DNA of 32,055 bases from Bacteroidota bacterium (GTDB taxonomy: Bacteria > Bacteroidota > Rhodothermia > Rhodothermales > UBA10348), in NCBI GenBank assembly GCA_027622005.1, contig JAQBZH010000028.1, positions 1-32,055 on the forward strand, read 5' to 3'. The notes beneath the pieces were generated by a model. That model saw only the letters and a list, made by a program, of their open reading frames with translations, made no database searches and had not been told where the DNA came from. Shown piece by piece: positions 15,537 to 23,701 of the stretch; the first letter of the stretch is position 1, and the number at the start of each line of letters is the position of its first letter. The translations under genes were made by a program, and so were the position numbers.

Positions 15537-15939
15537 GCCTAATTCTCCCGAAACCACCGAACAAATCATTGCGGCCTTCGAAGAAGGGCTAAACGTTGCG
15601 GATATTTCCGAGGCGTTTAGCATCAGTATTGAAGCGGTTCACGCGCGTTTGGAAAGAGCCGGGATAGACTCCAAACAACGCGAGCGGTCGGCAAAAGAAA
15701 CTCAGGAGTTGCAGAAAAAGTCGCACATTATCGCCATGGTACGCAAGGGCTTCCGGACAACCACGATTTCAACGATGACGGGTATATCACTCCAAAAAGT
15801 TCGGGATTTGGTGATCAAATCATATATCATCACCAAAGATCATGGCGGCAACGAAGTCTTGATCCCGCGTCACGAAAAGAACAAAATCGAACGCCCCCGA
15901 AACCGTTGGTGGATGTTCCGATCTCGCGGCAACGACTGA
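15535..15939 (+). CDS. Small protein with two putative helix-turn-helix units
   Basis: A 134-residue basic protein I cannot assign to a named family. Two segments look like homeodomain-like or sigma-region-4-like HTH units. The first is residues ~7-44: helix TTEQIIAAFEEG, then LNVADISEAFSISIEAVHAR. The second is ~63-97: helix SHIIAMVRKG, then FRTTTISTMTGISLQKVRDL. A charged linker (KQRERSAKETQELQKK) separates them. The C-terminus is very basic (RHEKNKIERPRNRWWMFRSR). It is divergent from the pyrimidine catabolic cluster and starts inside a group of inverted half-sites, so it is a candidate regulator of itself and of that cluster. The HTH reading is from pattern recognition, and the regulatory role is inference. 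Confidence 0.6.
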   Translation: MPNSPETTEQIIAAFEEGLNVADISEAFSISIEAVHARLERAGIDSKQRERSAKETQELQKKSHIIAMVRKGFRTTTISTMTGISLQKVRDLVIKSYIITKDHGGNEVLIPRHEKNKIERPRNRWWMFRSRGND

Positions 15940-15965
15940 TAATCAAAGCGACAGAACTCGCTGAT

Positions 15966-16610
15966 TTATTTCCACAGCGCATGCAAGACGTCTGGCACCA
16001 TTTCATGTTTGCCTTCGTAGCGAACAGTCGTAAACGCACATTGGTGGTCGCGCAGCGCTTCTTCGGCCTTGATGATCCGTTCTTCGGGCAGGTAGGGGTC
16101 GTTGGATCCGACCACTAGCGTGATTTCGTTAATATCGCTGAGGGAATCCCATTCTTCGTCACTAAGGTCCCCGGCCGGATCAGAACCCCACAAAATCAAT
16201 CTGGCTGGCTGAAAGGTCCCGTTCCCCATCCATCTGCAAGCGGTATGGCAGCCTTGAGAAAAAGCGAAGACTTCGACTTTCACATCTTCGGGAGCATCAT
16301 CCAAAAGTTCGGATGCAAGGCCGTCTAAGAACGTCACATAGTCCATGATTTCGAACTCACGGTCTTCGACCGTCATCCAGGTCGCGCCGACTTGCTTGGT
16401 CTGATGATTCGTGTAGAACCGAGACAGGGCTTCCGGACAAATGATTACGCGATCGGGCCCGGCCAGCGGCAATAATATTTGCGCGAAGGATGCTGCTAAC
16501 TGACCATATCCATGCAGCGCAAAAACGACTTCTTTGGTGTCGTCTGAAATCTCCCCTATTTGGGCAAATCGGGTCGTTCTTGGGGTCACAAATCGGTGAA
16601 TATGAATCAT
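15966..16610 (-). CDS. Alpha/beta hydrolase, phospholipase/carboxylesterase-like
   Basis: A 214-residue serine hydrolase of the small esterase (YpfH/carboxylesterase) type. The oxyanion-side motif is FALHGYGQ (~30-37). The nucleophile elbow reads AFSQG with Ser118; the first Gly of GxSxG is Ala. The acid is Asp171 in VGSNDPYLPEE and the base His202 in YEGKHEMVP. The start was placed at the ATG that overlaps the stop of the upstream LOG gene as TAATG; an in-frame ATG seven codons earlier lies inside that gene. The arrangement implies translational coupling. The substrate is unknown. The stop faces the end of the HTH gene 26 bases away. Confidence 0.78.
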   Translation of the reverse strand: MIHIHRFVTPRTTRFAQIGEISDDTKEVVFALHGYGQLAASFAQILLPLAGPDRVIICPEALSRFYTNHQTKQVGATWMTVEDREFEIMDYVTFLDGLASELLDDAPEDVKVEVFAFSQGCHTACRWMGNGTFQPARLILWGSDPAGDLSDEEWDSLSDINEITLVVGSNDPYLPEERIIKAEEALRDHQCAFTTVRYEGKHEMVPDVLHALWK

Positions 16611-17164
16611 TATTCGCCTACTCCGAGGCATTTCAATACTTCATCTGGCTGCGAAACGATGTGGAAACACTTCCTACAAGGTTGTCTGGCGAAGCCGGAA
16701 TCGGTCATTTTATCAAAAAAAGTTATTAAATCGTCGAAAAAGCCGTCTGTATTCAGCATCACGATTTCTTTATCGTGATATCCCAAGTTTCGAAGGGTCA
16801 AGACTTCTAAAAACTCCTCGATAGTACCATATCCACCCGCCATCGCCACAAACCCATCGCTACGCTCGAACATAATGCGTTTGCGTTCTTGCATGGTTTC
16901 AGTCAGAATCAGTTCGTCCGAGGCCTCGTAGGCCCGACCTTCAATTTTACGCAAGTCGAGGGGAATAACGCCTACCACTCGTCCTCCATATTCGTGCACG
17001 GACCTAGCCATATGACCCATCAAACCCACACTTCCGCCACCATTAACTAGTTGAACGTGCTTCTCAGCAAACAGTCGCCCCAGTTCCTCCGCAGCTTGAA
17101 CAAAAACATCATCAATTGTATTACTTGACGAACAATACACTGCAACGGATCGGTAAGAAGCCAT
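16610..17164 (-). CDS. LOG-family protein (Rossmann-fold nucleotide hydrolase)
   Basis: A 184-residue cytosolic protein of the LOG family, whose members release a base from nucleoside 5'-monophosphates (cytokinin ribotides in plants and some bacteria; purine nucleotides in others). N-terminal VAVYCSSSN and LVNGGGSVGLMGHMA (~39-53) bind phosphate. MQERKRIMFERSDGFVAM and AGGYGTIEEF (109-118) contain the catalytic Arg and Glu. The usual PGGxGTxxE motif has Ala instead of Pro. The length is standard. Its stop overlaps the esterase-like gene start by one base, and it follows the TRAP binding protein gene after 51 bases. The physiological substrate here is not known. Confidence 0.88.
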   Translation of the reverse strand: MASYRSVAVYCSSSNTIDDVFVQAAEELGRLFAEKHVQLVNGGGSVGLMGHMARSVHEYGGRVVGVIPLDLRKIEGRAYEASDELILTETMQERKRIMFERSDGFVAMAGGYGTIEEFLEVLTLRNLGYHDKEIVMLNTDGFFDDLITFFDKMTDSGFARQPCRKCFHIVSQPDEVLKCLGVGE

Positions 17165-17215
17165 GGCAAAACCTCTACTATTTTTCAGCCAAATGCAATC
17201 GGCCGAGTCTTTGGG

Positions 17216-18331
17216 CTATCCGCCATCGTTCATGGCGAAGTTGGAATACGTGTTTTCCGAGGTACGGAGCCAAGTGTTCGACGCTTTCCGCCATTTATCA
17301 TAGCTCTCATAAATCGCTCTGTAAGCTGGATCTTTGGCCGCCTCGGCCGCCAACAAATCAAATGCAATTTCGCGTGAACGCTGCATAACATCGTTCGAAA
17401 ATGGTCTCAAAACGACGCCTTCGGTACTCGTTAACTTGGCAAGGGCCATGGGATTTTTAGCGTCGTAAGAAGCCATCATGTCCTGAGAGGCTTCGGCAGA
17501 AGCCGTAGCCAATGCCGCTTGATAATCAGAGGGCAGGGTTGCCCAAGCATCTTTGTTGATGTAAAACGAGAGGCCCGGTCCGGGCTCCCACCATCCCGGA
17601 TAGTAATAGTTTTTGGCGATCTGATAGAATCCGAGTTTTTCATCGTCATAAGGGCCCGACCATTCAGCTGCGTCTATCACCCCGCGTTCAAGAGCCGGAT
17701 AGATCTCTCCACCTGCCAAAACCTGCACATTGACCCCTAATTCGGCCATAACCTGCCCACCAAATCCGGGAATCCGCATTTTGAGCCCCCGAAAATCGGC
17801 CAACGTGTTCACCTGATGCCGAAACCAACCGCCCATTTGAACTCCGGTGTTGCCAGCAGGAAAATTGATGATGTTAAAGTCGGAGAACATTTTCCGCGTT
17901 AATTCCAATCCCTCTCCGTAATACATCCACGCGTTAAACTGCCGACAGTTAAGTCCAAAGGGTACCGTGCAGTCAAAAGCGAGGGCCGGATTGAGTCCGG
18001 TGAAGTAGTAACTGGCCGTATGCCCCATTTGAACCGTCCCGCGTTGTACGGTCTCTAGGACTTGGTTGAATGGGACCAGTTCACCAGCTGGAAAAACCCG
18101 AATGTTGAAGCGTCCATCCGTAAGCTCACCGACCCGTTTGGCCATGACCTCCGCAGCGCCGTAAATAGTGTCTAAAGAGCGCGGGAAACTGGATGTTAGA
18201 CGCCAATTCAGCCGCGGCTTTGTTTGCACTGCGGCCGCACCACCTCCTTCGGATCCCGAGCCGCAACCGACCAAAAGAGCGCCTGCTGCGCCGGCCAAGG
18301 AAGCTTTCTTAAAAAACTGACGTCTTTTCAT
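17216..18331 (-). CDS. TRAP-transporter substrate-binding protein (DctP family)
   Basis: A 371-residue extracytoplasmic solute receptor. The start was chosen at an ATG 16 codons inside the open frame because it yields MKRRQFFKKASLAGAAG, a twin-arginine signal, followed by a lipobox-like LLVGC. The family body follows: WRLTSSFPRSLDTIYGAAE, then the helical and loop segments LKMRIPGFGGQVMAELGVNV (~178-197) and GGEIYPALERGVIDAAEW, which include the Arg that usually binds a carboxylate. The style recalls keto-acid (TakP-like) receptors. Neither DctQ nor DctM membrane subunits are nearby, so it is an orphan receptor in this window. The ligand is probably an organic acid; the precise one is unknown. 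Confidence 0.88.
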   Translation of the reverse strand: MKRRQFFKKASLAGAAGALLVGCGSGSEGGGAAAVQTKPRLNWRLTSSFPRSLDTIYGAAEVMAKRVGELTDGRFNIRVFPAGELVPFNQVLETVQRGTVQMGHTASYYFTGLNPALAFDCTVPFGLNCRQFNAWMYYGEGLELTRKMFSDFNIINFPAGNTGVQMGGWFRHQVNTLADFRGLKMRIPGFGGQVMAELGVNVQVLAGGEIYPALERGVIDAAEWSGPYDDEKLGFYQIAKNYYYPGWWEPGPGLSFYINKDAWATLPSDYQAALATASAEASQDMMASYDAKNPMALAKLTSTEGVVLRPFSNDVMQRSREIAFDLLAAEAAKDPAYRAIYESYDKWRKASNTWLRTSENTYSNFAMNDGG

Positions 18332-18388
18332 GTACAATACCGGGTCAAAATCGTGTCGGATGAAATCGCAAGATAGCAAAAACAGTGG

Positions 18389-19108
18389 CTATCCCTTCGG
18401 TCGAAGGGGGCGCATCACAATTTCGGTAATCAAATAGTTATCCGGCGTTTCCAAAACGTGAAGGAGGGTCGATCCCAACTGCTCTGAAGTCATGGGATTG
18501 TCCGACATTGGAAGCCCGGCTGACTTGAAAAAATCGGTTTGAATAGACCCTGGGTAAAAACAAGAAACCTTTATCCCATCCTCTCGAACCTCCTTAAACA
18601 GCGCTTCGCTGTAGCCCTTAAGGCCAAATTTGGTCACGTTATAGGTGCTGATATTTGGGTTTCCAAGTAATCCGGCCACGGAGGATATGTTTACTATGTG
18701 CCCTCCAAAGCCGTTGACTTCGTTTTGAGCTTTCATCGTTGGAAGAACAGCGCGCGTACACAAAAAGACACCCTTCAAATTTACGTTCATTTGAAGGTCC
18801 CAGTCCTCGACGGTTACGTCCTGGGCCGGCCCAAAAATCCCGAGTCCCGCATTGTTAATAAGGACGTCTATCCGCCGTTCGGTATCCAGGATCGACTGAA
18901 ATGCAACGTTGACTTCATTTTCGCTGGCTACGTCGCATTCCAAACCGACAAACGAAGGGCCTAATTCCTTAGACATTTCGGTCAAAATGGCCCCACGCCG
19001 GGCCAGTCCATAGACCTTACTGCCCTTATCAACCAGGATTTTACTAAAATGGGCTCCCAAGCCGGCACTTGCACCGGTTATGACAATAACTTTTCCTTCG
19101 AGATTCAT
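18389..19108 (-). CDS. Short-chain dehydrogenase/reductase
   Basis: A 239-residue classical SDR. The cofactor motif is TGASAGLGAH (11-20) and the NAG motif is INNAGLG (~84-90). The catalytic Ser is in NISSVAG (~142-143), with Tyr156 and Lys160 in TYNVTKFG. A basic ARR after beta-2 suggests NADP(H) preference. The first gene of the minus-strand run with the TRAP receptor, LOG and hydrolase genes, it is divergent from a TrmH-type gene. The substrate cannot be inferred. Confidence 0.87.
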   Translation of the reverse strand: MNLEGKVIVITGASAGLGAHFSKILVDKGSKVYGLARRGAILTEMSKELGPSFVGLECDVASENEVNVAFQSILDTERRIDVLINNAGLGIFGPAQDVTVEDWDLQMNVNLKGVFLCTRAVLPTMKAQNEVNGFGGHIVNISSVAGLLGNPNISTYNVTKFGLKGYSEALFKEVREDGIKVSCFYPGSIQTDFFKSAGLPMSDNPMTSEQLGSTLLHVLETPDNYLITEIVMRPLRPKG

Positions 19109-19117
19109 TTCGCAACC

Positions 19118-19160
19118 ACTTAATTTCCAGGTGACTTAATTTTGTAGCGACTTAATTTTG
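19118..19160. repeat. Three ACTTAATTT copies at 16-base period
   Basis: ACTTAATTT occurs at 19118-19126, 19134-19142 and 19150-19158, exactly 16 bases apart. The last two copies extend to GACTTAATTTTG. Each of those two also contains TAATTTTG, which fits the TAnnTTTG -7 consensus on the plus strand. The array lies in the divergent region between the SDR and the TrmH-type gene. It could be an operator, duplicated -7 boxes, or simple slippage. Confidence 0.55.
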
Positions 19161-19221
19161 GATATTGTGTGGTAGACTCCACGTCTATCACTTTTTACCT
19201 GAGGCGTTTCCCGGTCATTTC

Positions 19222-19965
19222 ATGGAAAACTCTAGGCTCGAGATGAATACCATACTAAGCACTGCTGGTGTCCGTTTTGACGGATACCACGCCGGCGATT
19301 ATCGATTATCCGTCGATGAAGTGGTATCGATTTTGGAACCGATGGTTTCGGACGAGCGCAAAAAGAGGATTTTAAGTGTCATTGCCCAAAGGACGTACTC
19401 CGTGGCCCCAGTTGTCGAAGGCTTGGTAAATACGGGAAATGTGAGCGCTGTCATGAGGACCTCGGAAGGGCTTGGATTCCAGCCGTTTCACGTCATCAAG
19501 AACAAAGAAAAGTTCAAAAAGTCAGTTCGAACTAGCCAAGGGGCTCACAAGTGGCTGGATGTTTCGATATGGGAAAATGCGGTAGATTGCGCAAAGTCAC
19601 TTAAAATGCAGGGATATCAAATCGTGGTAACCCATTTGGATGCATCCGCCGTTCCATTGTCCGAAATCGATCTCACAATTCCGACAGCCATTGTATTTGG
19701 CAACGAGAAATTTGGGGTGAGTGAGGCAACGCTTGCCGCGGCCGATTTCACGGCTATTCTTCCATCACCGGGATTTGTACAGTCGTACAACATTTCGGTA
19801 GCGGCAGCGATGTCGTTATATGCTGCTCACGACCAACGTGTTAAGCGATTTGGCCAGAACGGGGACCTTCCGACTACGGATCAAATTCGGTTACAAGCCG
19901 ATTTTTATATGCGCTCGGTTAATCATGCCGAGGATATCCTTAAACGGCACCTGGGTATCTTTTAA
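19222..19965 (+). CDS. TrmH/SpoU-family RNA 2'-O-methyltransferase
   Basis: A SPOUT methyltransferase of 247 residues that probably methylates a tRNA ribose (Gm18 type) with S-adenosylmethionine. The three family motifs are present: motif 1 NTGNVSAVMRTSEGLGF with the catalytic Arg, motif 2 IVFGNEKFGVSEATL, and motif 3 PSPGFVQSYNISVAAAMSLY, which forms the knot. The N-terminal helix DERKKRILSVIAQRT is as in TrmH. The frame is open further to a TTG at 19165. I chose the ATG at 19222 because homology-like sequence begins later and the upstream residues look non-conserved; an ATG at 19243 is also possible. The exact RNA target is an inference from family. Confidence 0.87.
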   Translation: MENSRLEMNTILSTAGVRFDGYHAGDYRLSVDEVVSILEPMVSDERKKRILSVIAQRTYSVAPVVEGLVNTGNVSAVMRTSEGLGFQPFHVIKNKEKFKKSVRTSQGAHKWLDVSIWENAVDCAKSLKMQGYQIVVTHLDASAVPLSEIDLTIPTAIVFGNEKFGVSEATLAAADFTAILPSPGFVQSYNISVAAAMSLYAAHDQRVKRFGQNGDLPTTDQIRLQADFYMRSVNHAEDILKRHLGIF

Positions 19966-19994
19966 TTAGGAGCCTTTGAAAGGGATTCACTCCT

Positions 19995-22430
19995 CTATCC
20001 GTGCCTAAGTGACGAGATCGGGTTCTGTTTCGCCGCTTTGATCGATTGGTAACTCACGGTGACCCATGCTATGGCCAAGGCTAGTCCGCCCGCCAATAAA
20101 AACGCGGTAACCCCGATATTGGTACGATAGACAAAATCATCCAACCACGCTGACATCCCAAAGTAGGCGATCGGGACTGCTATCACGAAGGAGACCAATA
20201 CCAACTTGATAAAATCCTTAGACAACAACAGGATAATTTCAGAAAAAGATGCTCCCAGGGCTTTTCGAATGCCGATCTCTTTGGTGCGTTGTTCGGTCAT
20301 GAAAAACCCGAGTCCAAACAGACCGAGGCTGGCAATGATCACCGCAAGAATTGAAAATCCAGTAAAAAGTTGTGCCAAGCGCTGGTCGGATTCAAATAAC
20401 TTTCCAAAATCGTCATTTAAAAAAGTCACGGTGACCGGCGTTCCAGGAAGAAACGTGTCCCACGTTTCTCGAATGAATGCCATAGTGCTTTCCATCTCAG
20501 CCCCAGTAACTCGAACGATTAGATTATTTAATTGAGTATCAGCCAAACGAAAGACTTCTCCTCCGATTTCGGAGCGTAGAGACATAAAATGATAGTCCTC
20601 GATGACCCCGACTATTTGGCGTTGATCGTAAACGGGTCCCCCATCAGGCCCCACTTTATCCGTAAACTGACTCACAAATTTTCCAACGCCAGACTCCCAT
20701 CCAATCTTGTTCAGCGCTGCTCGGTTGATTACAACCGACGAGGAATCTCCGGGGAAGTCTGCCGAAAAATCTCTTCCTTCTGCCATCGTAATCCCCATCG
20801 CTTCTACAAAGTCATTGTCGACGAATAGGGGAGAAAAGAGGACTACGTCTTCGACCGAAAATCCCTCAGGGATGTACCCGTCGCCGCCGTGAATTTGGCC
20901 AGGTAGATTCGACGAAGCCCCAACAGCAATAATATTGGAATTTTGTCGGAGCTTTTCTTTAAAGGCATCCGTCTGAGCTCTTAATGCTGAAGCACGGTTA
21001 ATGACCAAAATGTGCTCCCTATCAAACCCAAGCTCCTTATTTTGAATAAAATCGAGTTGGTTTTTGACTACGAAAGTTCCAATCAGCAACACGATCGAGA
21101 TGCTAAATTGAAACACCACTAGAAAATTACGAAGACTGGATTTGGTGCTCCCGGACAACGTCTCCGCTTTTAAAACGGTGATAGGTTCGAAGGACGACAG
21201 ATAAAACGCGGGGTAGAGACCGGCAACTAGGCTAACAACGATTGCGCCAAGGATCAGGCTTACAACGACCTCTGTTCCAAGCAGGCTTCCAATTCCCAAT
21301 TCTAGACCCGTTATATCGTTGAAAAAGGGTAAGACCATTAATACCAGCCCAATTGCACCAGCGAACGATAAGCTGGTCAAAAGCCCAGCTTCGCTCAAAA
21401 ACTGAGCAATAAGTTGACTGCGCGACGAACCCGCCGTTTTCCGTATCGCTACTTCGCGAGCTCGTGTAGCTCCGCGAGCGGTGGCCAAATTCATAAAATT
21501 GATACACGCAAGCACCAAAATGAACAGAGCAACCGCTGAAAACAGAATCACATAATTCATGCTTCCCGGAGCTTGGACATCGACATCGAAATTGGATTTG
21601 AGATGGATGTCTTCAACAGCTTGCATGGTGTACCCGAAACTATTACCGCTGGCCAGAAATTCCTGATAGCTCATACCAAAAGACTGAGCGATCTGCGGAC
21701 CTGCGTAGGTTTCAAACATAGTCGGGAATTTGGCAATCAATTCGTCCGGGTCAAATCCGTCTTGAAGGCGGACGTAGGTATAAAAATTATTTGAAACCCA
21801 CGCATCATTGCGAGCCTGCCCCGAATCGAGCATTGTTTGAACTGCCGAAAACTGAAGGTGTGTGTTAGTTGGAAGGTCGGCAATGACTCCGGTAACCTCT
21901 ATTTGGGTCGTATCACCCAGTATGACGATTTCTCCAAGTGGGTCCGTAGTTCCAAATAACTTGTCAGCCAGCGATTTAGTTAAAACAATAGTGCGCGGCT
22001 TGGACAGCGCGGTTTGGGCATCGCCGCGTAGGAATTCGAACTGAAACATGTCAAACAAGCTAGAATCGGCCATCATAATTTGCCGATCCAGAAAAGCAGC
22101 ATCTCCTCGCTTAATCATCAGTTCACCCCCAAATCCAAAGACACGAGCCGTGTTTTCGACTTCAGGATAATCGGCTAATAAGGCTTTTGCCATCGGTGCT
22201 GGAGCTATTGGAGCCAGCATAGCGCTCCCGTTAAACCGGGCATCCAACACCACGCGATACGTATTTTTTGATTCAGGGTGATAGGTATCGAAACTCAATT
22301 CGTGTTGAACGAACAAGAAAATGAGTAAGGATACCGCAAGGCCCAAGGCCAGACCAAAAAGATTGATTGCGGTGTAGCCCAGCTGCTTACGGAGGCTACG
22401 AAGGGCAGACTTTAGATAATTACCGAACAT
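19995..22430 (-). CDS. ABC transporter permease, duplicated FtsX/MacB type (811 aa)
   Basis: A large permease with the double architecture common in Bacteroidota-type genomes. An N-terminal helix (LFGLALGLAVSLLIFLFVQH, ~24-43) is followed by an extracytoplasmic MacB-like domain, then three helices around ~290-420 with the loop REVAIRKTAGSS. A second such unit follows, ending in helices around ~680-800 with the loop TKEIGIRKALGAS and the C-terminus QNPISSLRHG. Family members form MacB/LolCDE-like mechanotransmission complexes with a separate ATPase. It is the last gene of a minus-strand set with a similar permease, an ATPase and a small barrel protein. Export or envelope maintenance is plausible; the cargo is unknown. 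Confidence 0.92.
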   Translation of the reverse strand: MFGNYLKSALRSLRKQLGYTAINLFGLALGLAVSLLIFLFVQHELSFDTYHPESKNTYRVVLDARFNGSAMLAPIAPAPMAKALLADYPEVENTARVFGFGGELMIKRGDAAFLDRQIMMADSSLFDMFQFEFLRGDAQTALSKPRTIVLTKSLADKLFGTTDPLGEIVILGDTTQIEVTGVIADLPTNTHLQFSAVQTMLDSGQARNDAWVSNNFYTYVRLQDGFDPDELIAKFPTMFETYAGPQIAQSFGMSYQEFLASGNSFGYTMQAVEDIHLKSNFDVDVQAPGSMNYVILFSAVALFILVLACINFMNLATARGATRAREVAIRKTAGSSRSQLIAQFLSEAGLLTSLSFAGAIGLVLMVLPFFNDITGLELGIGSLLGTEVVVSLILGAIVVSLVAGLYPAFYLSSFEPITVLKAETLSGSTKSSLRNFLVVFQFSISIVLLIGTFVVKNQLDFIQNKELGFDREHILVINRASALRAQTDAFKEKLRQNSNIIAVGASSNLPGQIHGGDGYIPEGFSVEDVVLFSPLFVDNDFVEAMGITMAEGRDFSADFPGDSSSVVINRAALNKIGWESGVGKFVSQFTDKVGPDGGPVYDQRQIVGVIEDYHFMSLRSEIGGEVFRLADTQLNNLIVRVTGAEMESTMAFIRETWDTFLPGTPVTVTFLNDDFGKLFESDQRLAQLFTGFSILAVIIASLGLFGLGFFMTEQRTKEIGIRKALGASFSEIILLLSKDFIKLVLVSFVIAVPIAYFGMSAWLDDFVYRTNIGVTAFLLAGGLALAIAWVTVSYQSIKAAKQNPISSLRHG

Positions 22431-22475
22431 AATTCTTTCTGAACTAAGTTTTTGGAGTAGCGTGGCTCAGAAAGC

Positions 22476-22931
22476 TTATCGGTTAATGTAGTACCGGGCT
22501 CCGATAGCTGCGTTTATCGCAAAATTTGACTTTGGTGCGACATCCAAAATGGGGACGATTTCAAGAAATAGTTCAACGGGATAGTCCCGAAACGTCTTGC
22601 CGATTCCAACCGGAAACCGAATACCCACCTTTGAATCATCTCCGAGGACGGTTCTTCCGCCAAGACCATAATAAACGGGGATGCGGCCTTCGTAATCATC
22701 GGATTCGAATAGATACACGCGGTGATAGAGGTAATCAGCATGTAATTGGATAGCCGTGTCATTGGCAAAGGACCAAGCCAAACCAGCATCGAACGCGGTT
22801 GTTCGGCTCACCCATTGTTTGGCGCTAATTCCGGACGGTTCTCCTAATATGACGCCAATGCCGAATTCATTTTGAGCTTGTGCGGTGGCCGTTAAAAGAA
22901 GAAAAGAGAAGAGGACAAATAGTTTACGCAT
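22476..22931 (-). CDS. Small secreted beta-barrel-like protein
   Basis: A 151-residue protein with signal peptide MRKLFVLFSFLLLTATAQAQ. I used the second ATG, two codons inside the frame, because it places the Arg/Lys pair at the N-terminus. The mature part (~130 residues) consists of alternating strands (FGIGVILGEPSGISAKQWVS, HADYLYHRVYLF) and ends in an aromatic strand, IGARYYINR. This fits an 8-stranded outer-membrane barrel or a related lipid-binding fold. I do not recognise a named family. It sits between the ABC ATPase and the second permease, so it may be an outer-membrane partner of that system. That link is inferred from position. Confidence 0.65.
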   Translation of the reverse strand: MRKLFVLFSFLLLTATAQAQNEFGIGVILGEPSGISAKQWVSRTTAFDAGLAWSFANDTAIQLHADYLYHRVYLFESDDYEGRIPVYYGLGGRTVLGDDSKVGIRFPVGIGKTFRDYPVELFLEIVPILDVAPKSNFAINAAIGARYYINR

Positions 22932-22991
22932 GGGCAAGGTTTAGCGTTTAGGACGGAAATAAATCAACTGTAGGGGTTTTCCAAATATCCG

Positions 22992-23696
22992 TCAGGAGTG
23001 AATAGGGGCCGGATGAGATTCGTTTTGGACGTCCCTTTCAACCCGTCCGTCAACCAACTCAATGACTCTGTCGCCGTAAGACGCCCAGTGGTCCGAATGT
23101 GTTACTTGAATGACCGTAACTCCATCTTCTTTATTTAAGCGTCGGAACCAGTCCATCACGACCTCACCTTGGCCAGTGTGTAGGTTTCCCGTTGGCTCAT
23201 CCGCCAAAATCAGCTTTGGTTGCATAATCAAAGCCCGCGCGACGCCAACAAGTTGCTGCTGCCCCCCGGAGAGCTGGCTAGGGAATAGGTCCTTTTTGGC
23301 CACCATATTAAACCGGTCGAGCATTTCTGCGACCATGCTTTTGCGCTCCGACCCTTTAATTTTTTTGTAGAGAAGGGGTGTTTCCAAGTTTTCGTAAACA
23401 GTCAAATCATCAATCAAATGATAAGCCTGGAATACGAAACCGATATACTCCCGATGCAAATCCGTTCTTTTCCGCTCAGAAATCTTGTGTACAGGTTGGT
23501 CAAAGAAGAAGTACTCGCCTGTTGACGGTTCGTCCAACATCCCCAAAATGTGCAGAATGGTCGATTTTCCTGAACCTGACGGGCCCATAATGGACACAAA
23601 TTCGCCTTCTTTCACCTCCAGCGAAATGTTTCTAAGGATGAATGAGCGATTGAAGCCATGTAGGAAGCTTTAAGTAATCTTATCTAATCGAATCAT
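22992..23696 (-). pseudogene. ABC transporter ATPase (MacB/LolD type) with in-frame stop at codon 9
   Basis: From the ATG at 23694-23696 the frame reads MIRLDKIT, then TAA (23670-23672), then SFLHGFNRSFILRNISLEVK and on without interruption to the end. Relatives have Lys at that codon, so one A-to-T change explains it. The rest is a complete ATPase: Walker A GPSGSGKST, Q-loop VFQAYHLIDDL, signature LSGGQQQLVGVARAL, Walker B LILADEPTGN and H-loop VTHSDHW. A GTG at 23613-23615 could restart translation. That would lose the first ~27 residues, including the strand and aromatic residue that stack on adenine, and GGAG directly abuts it with no spacer. The gene lies 5 bases after the upstream permease. 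It may be inactive, or this may be a sequencing error. Confidence 0.85.
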
Positions 23697-23701
23697 TTGT
23701 T

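Noticed and set aside
15947-15962. AGCGA/TCGCT inverted repeat between the convergent HTH and hydrolase genes
   Set aside because: The stem is only five pairs and the following TTTATTT tract is short; too weak to call a terminator.
19165-19221. TTG start for the TrmH-type gene
   Set aside because: Rare start codon and non-conserved leading residues; ATG at 19222 in the same frame preferred, although TTG is not excluded.
19967-19997. Nested palindromes AGGAG...CTCCT with an inner CCTTTGAAAGG between convergent genes
   Set aside because: The inner dyad has a one-base centre and there is no U-run, so it does not make a convincing terminator.
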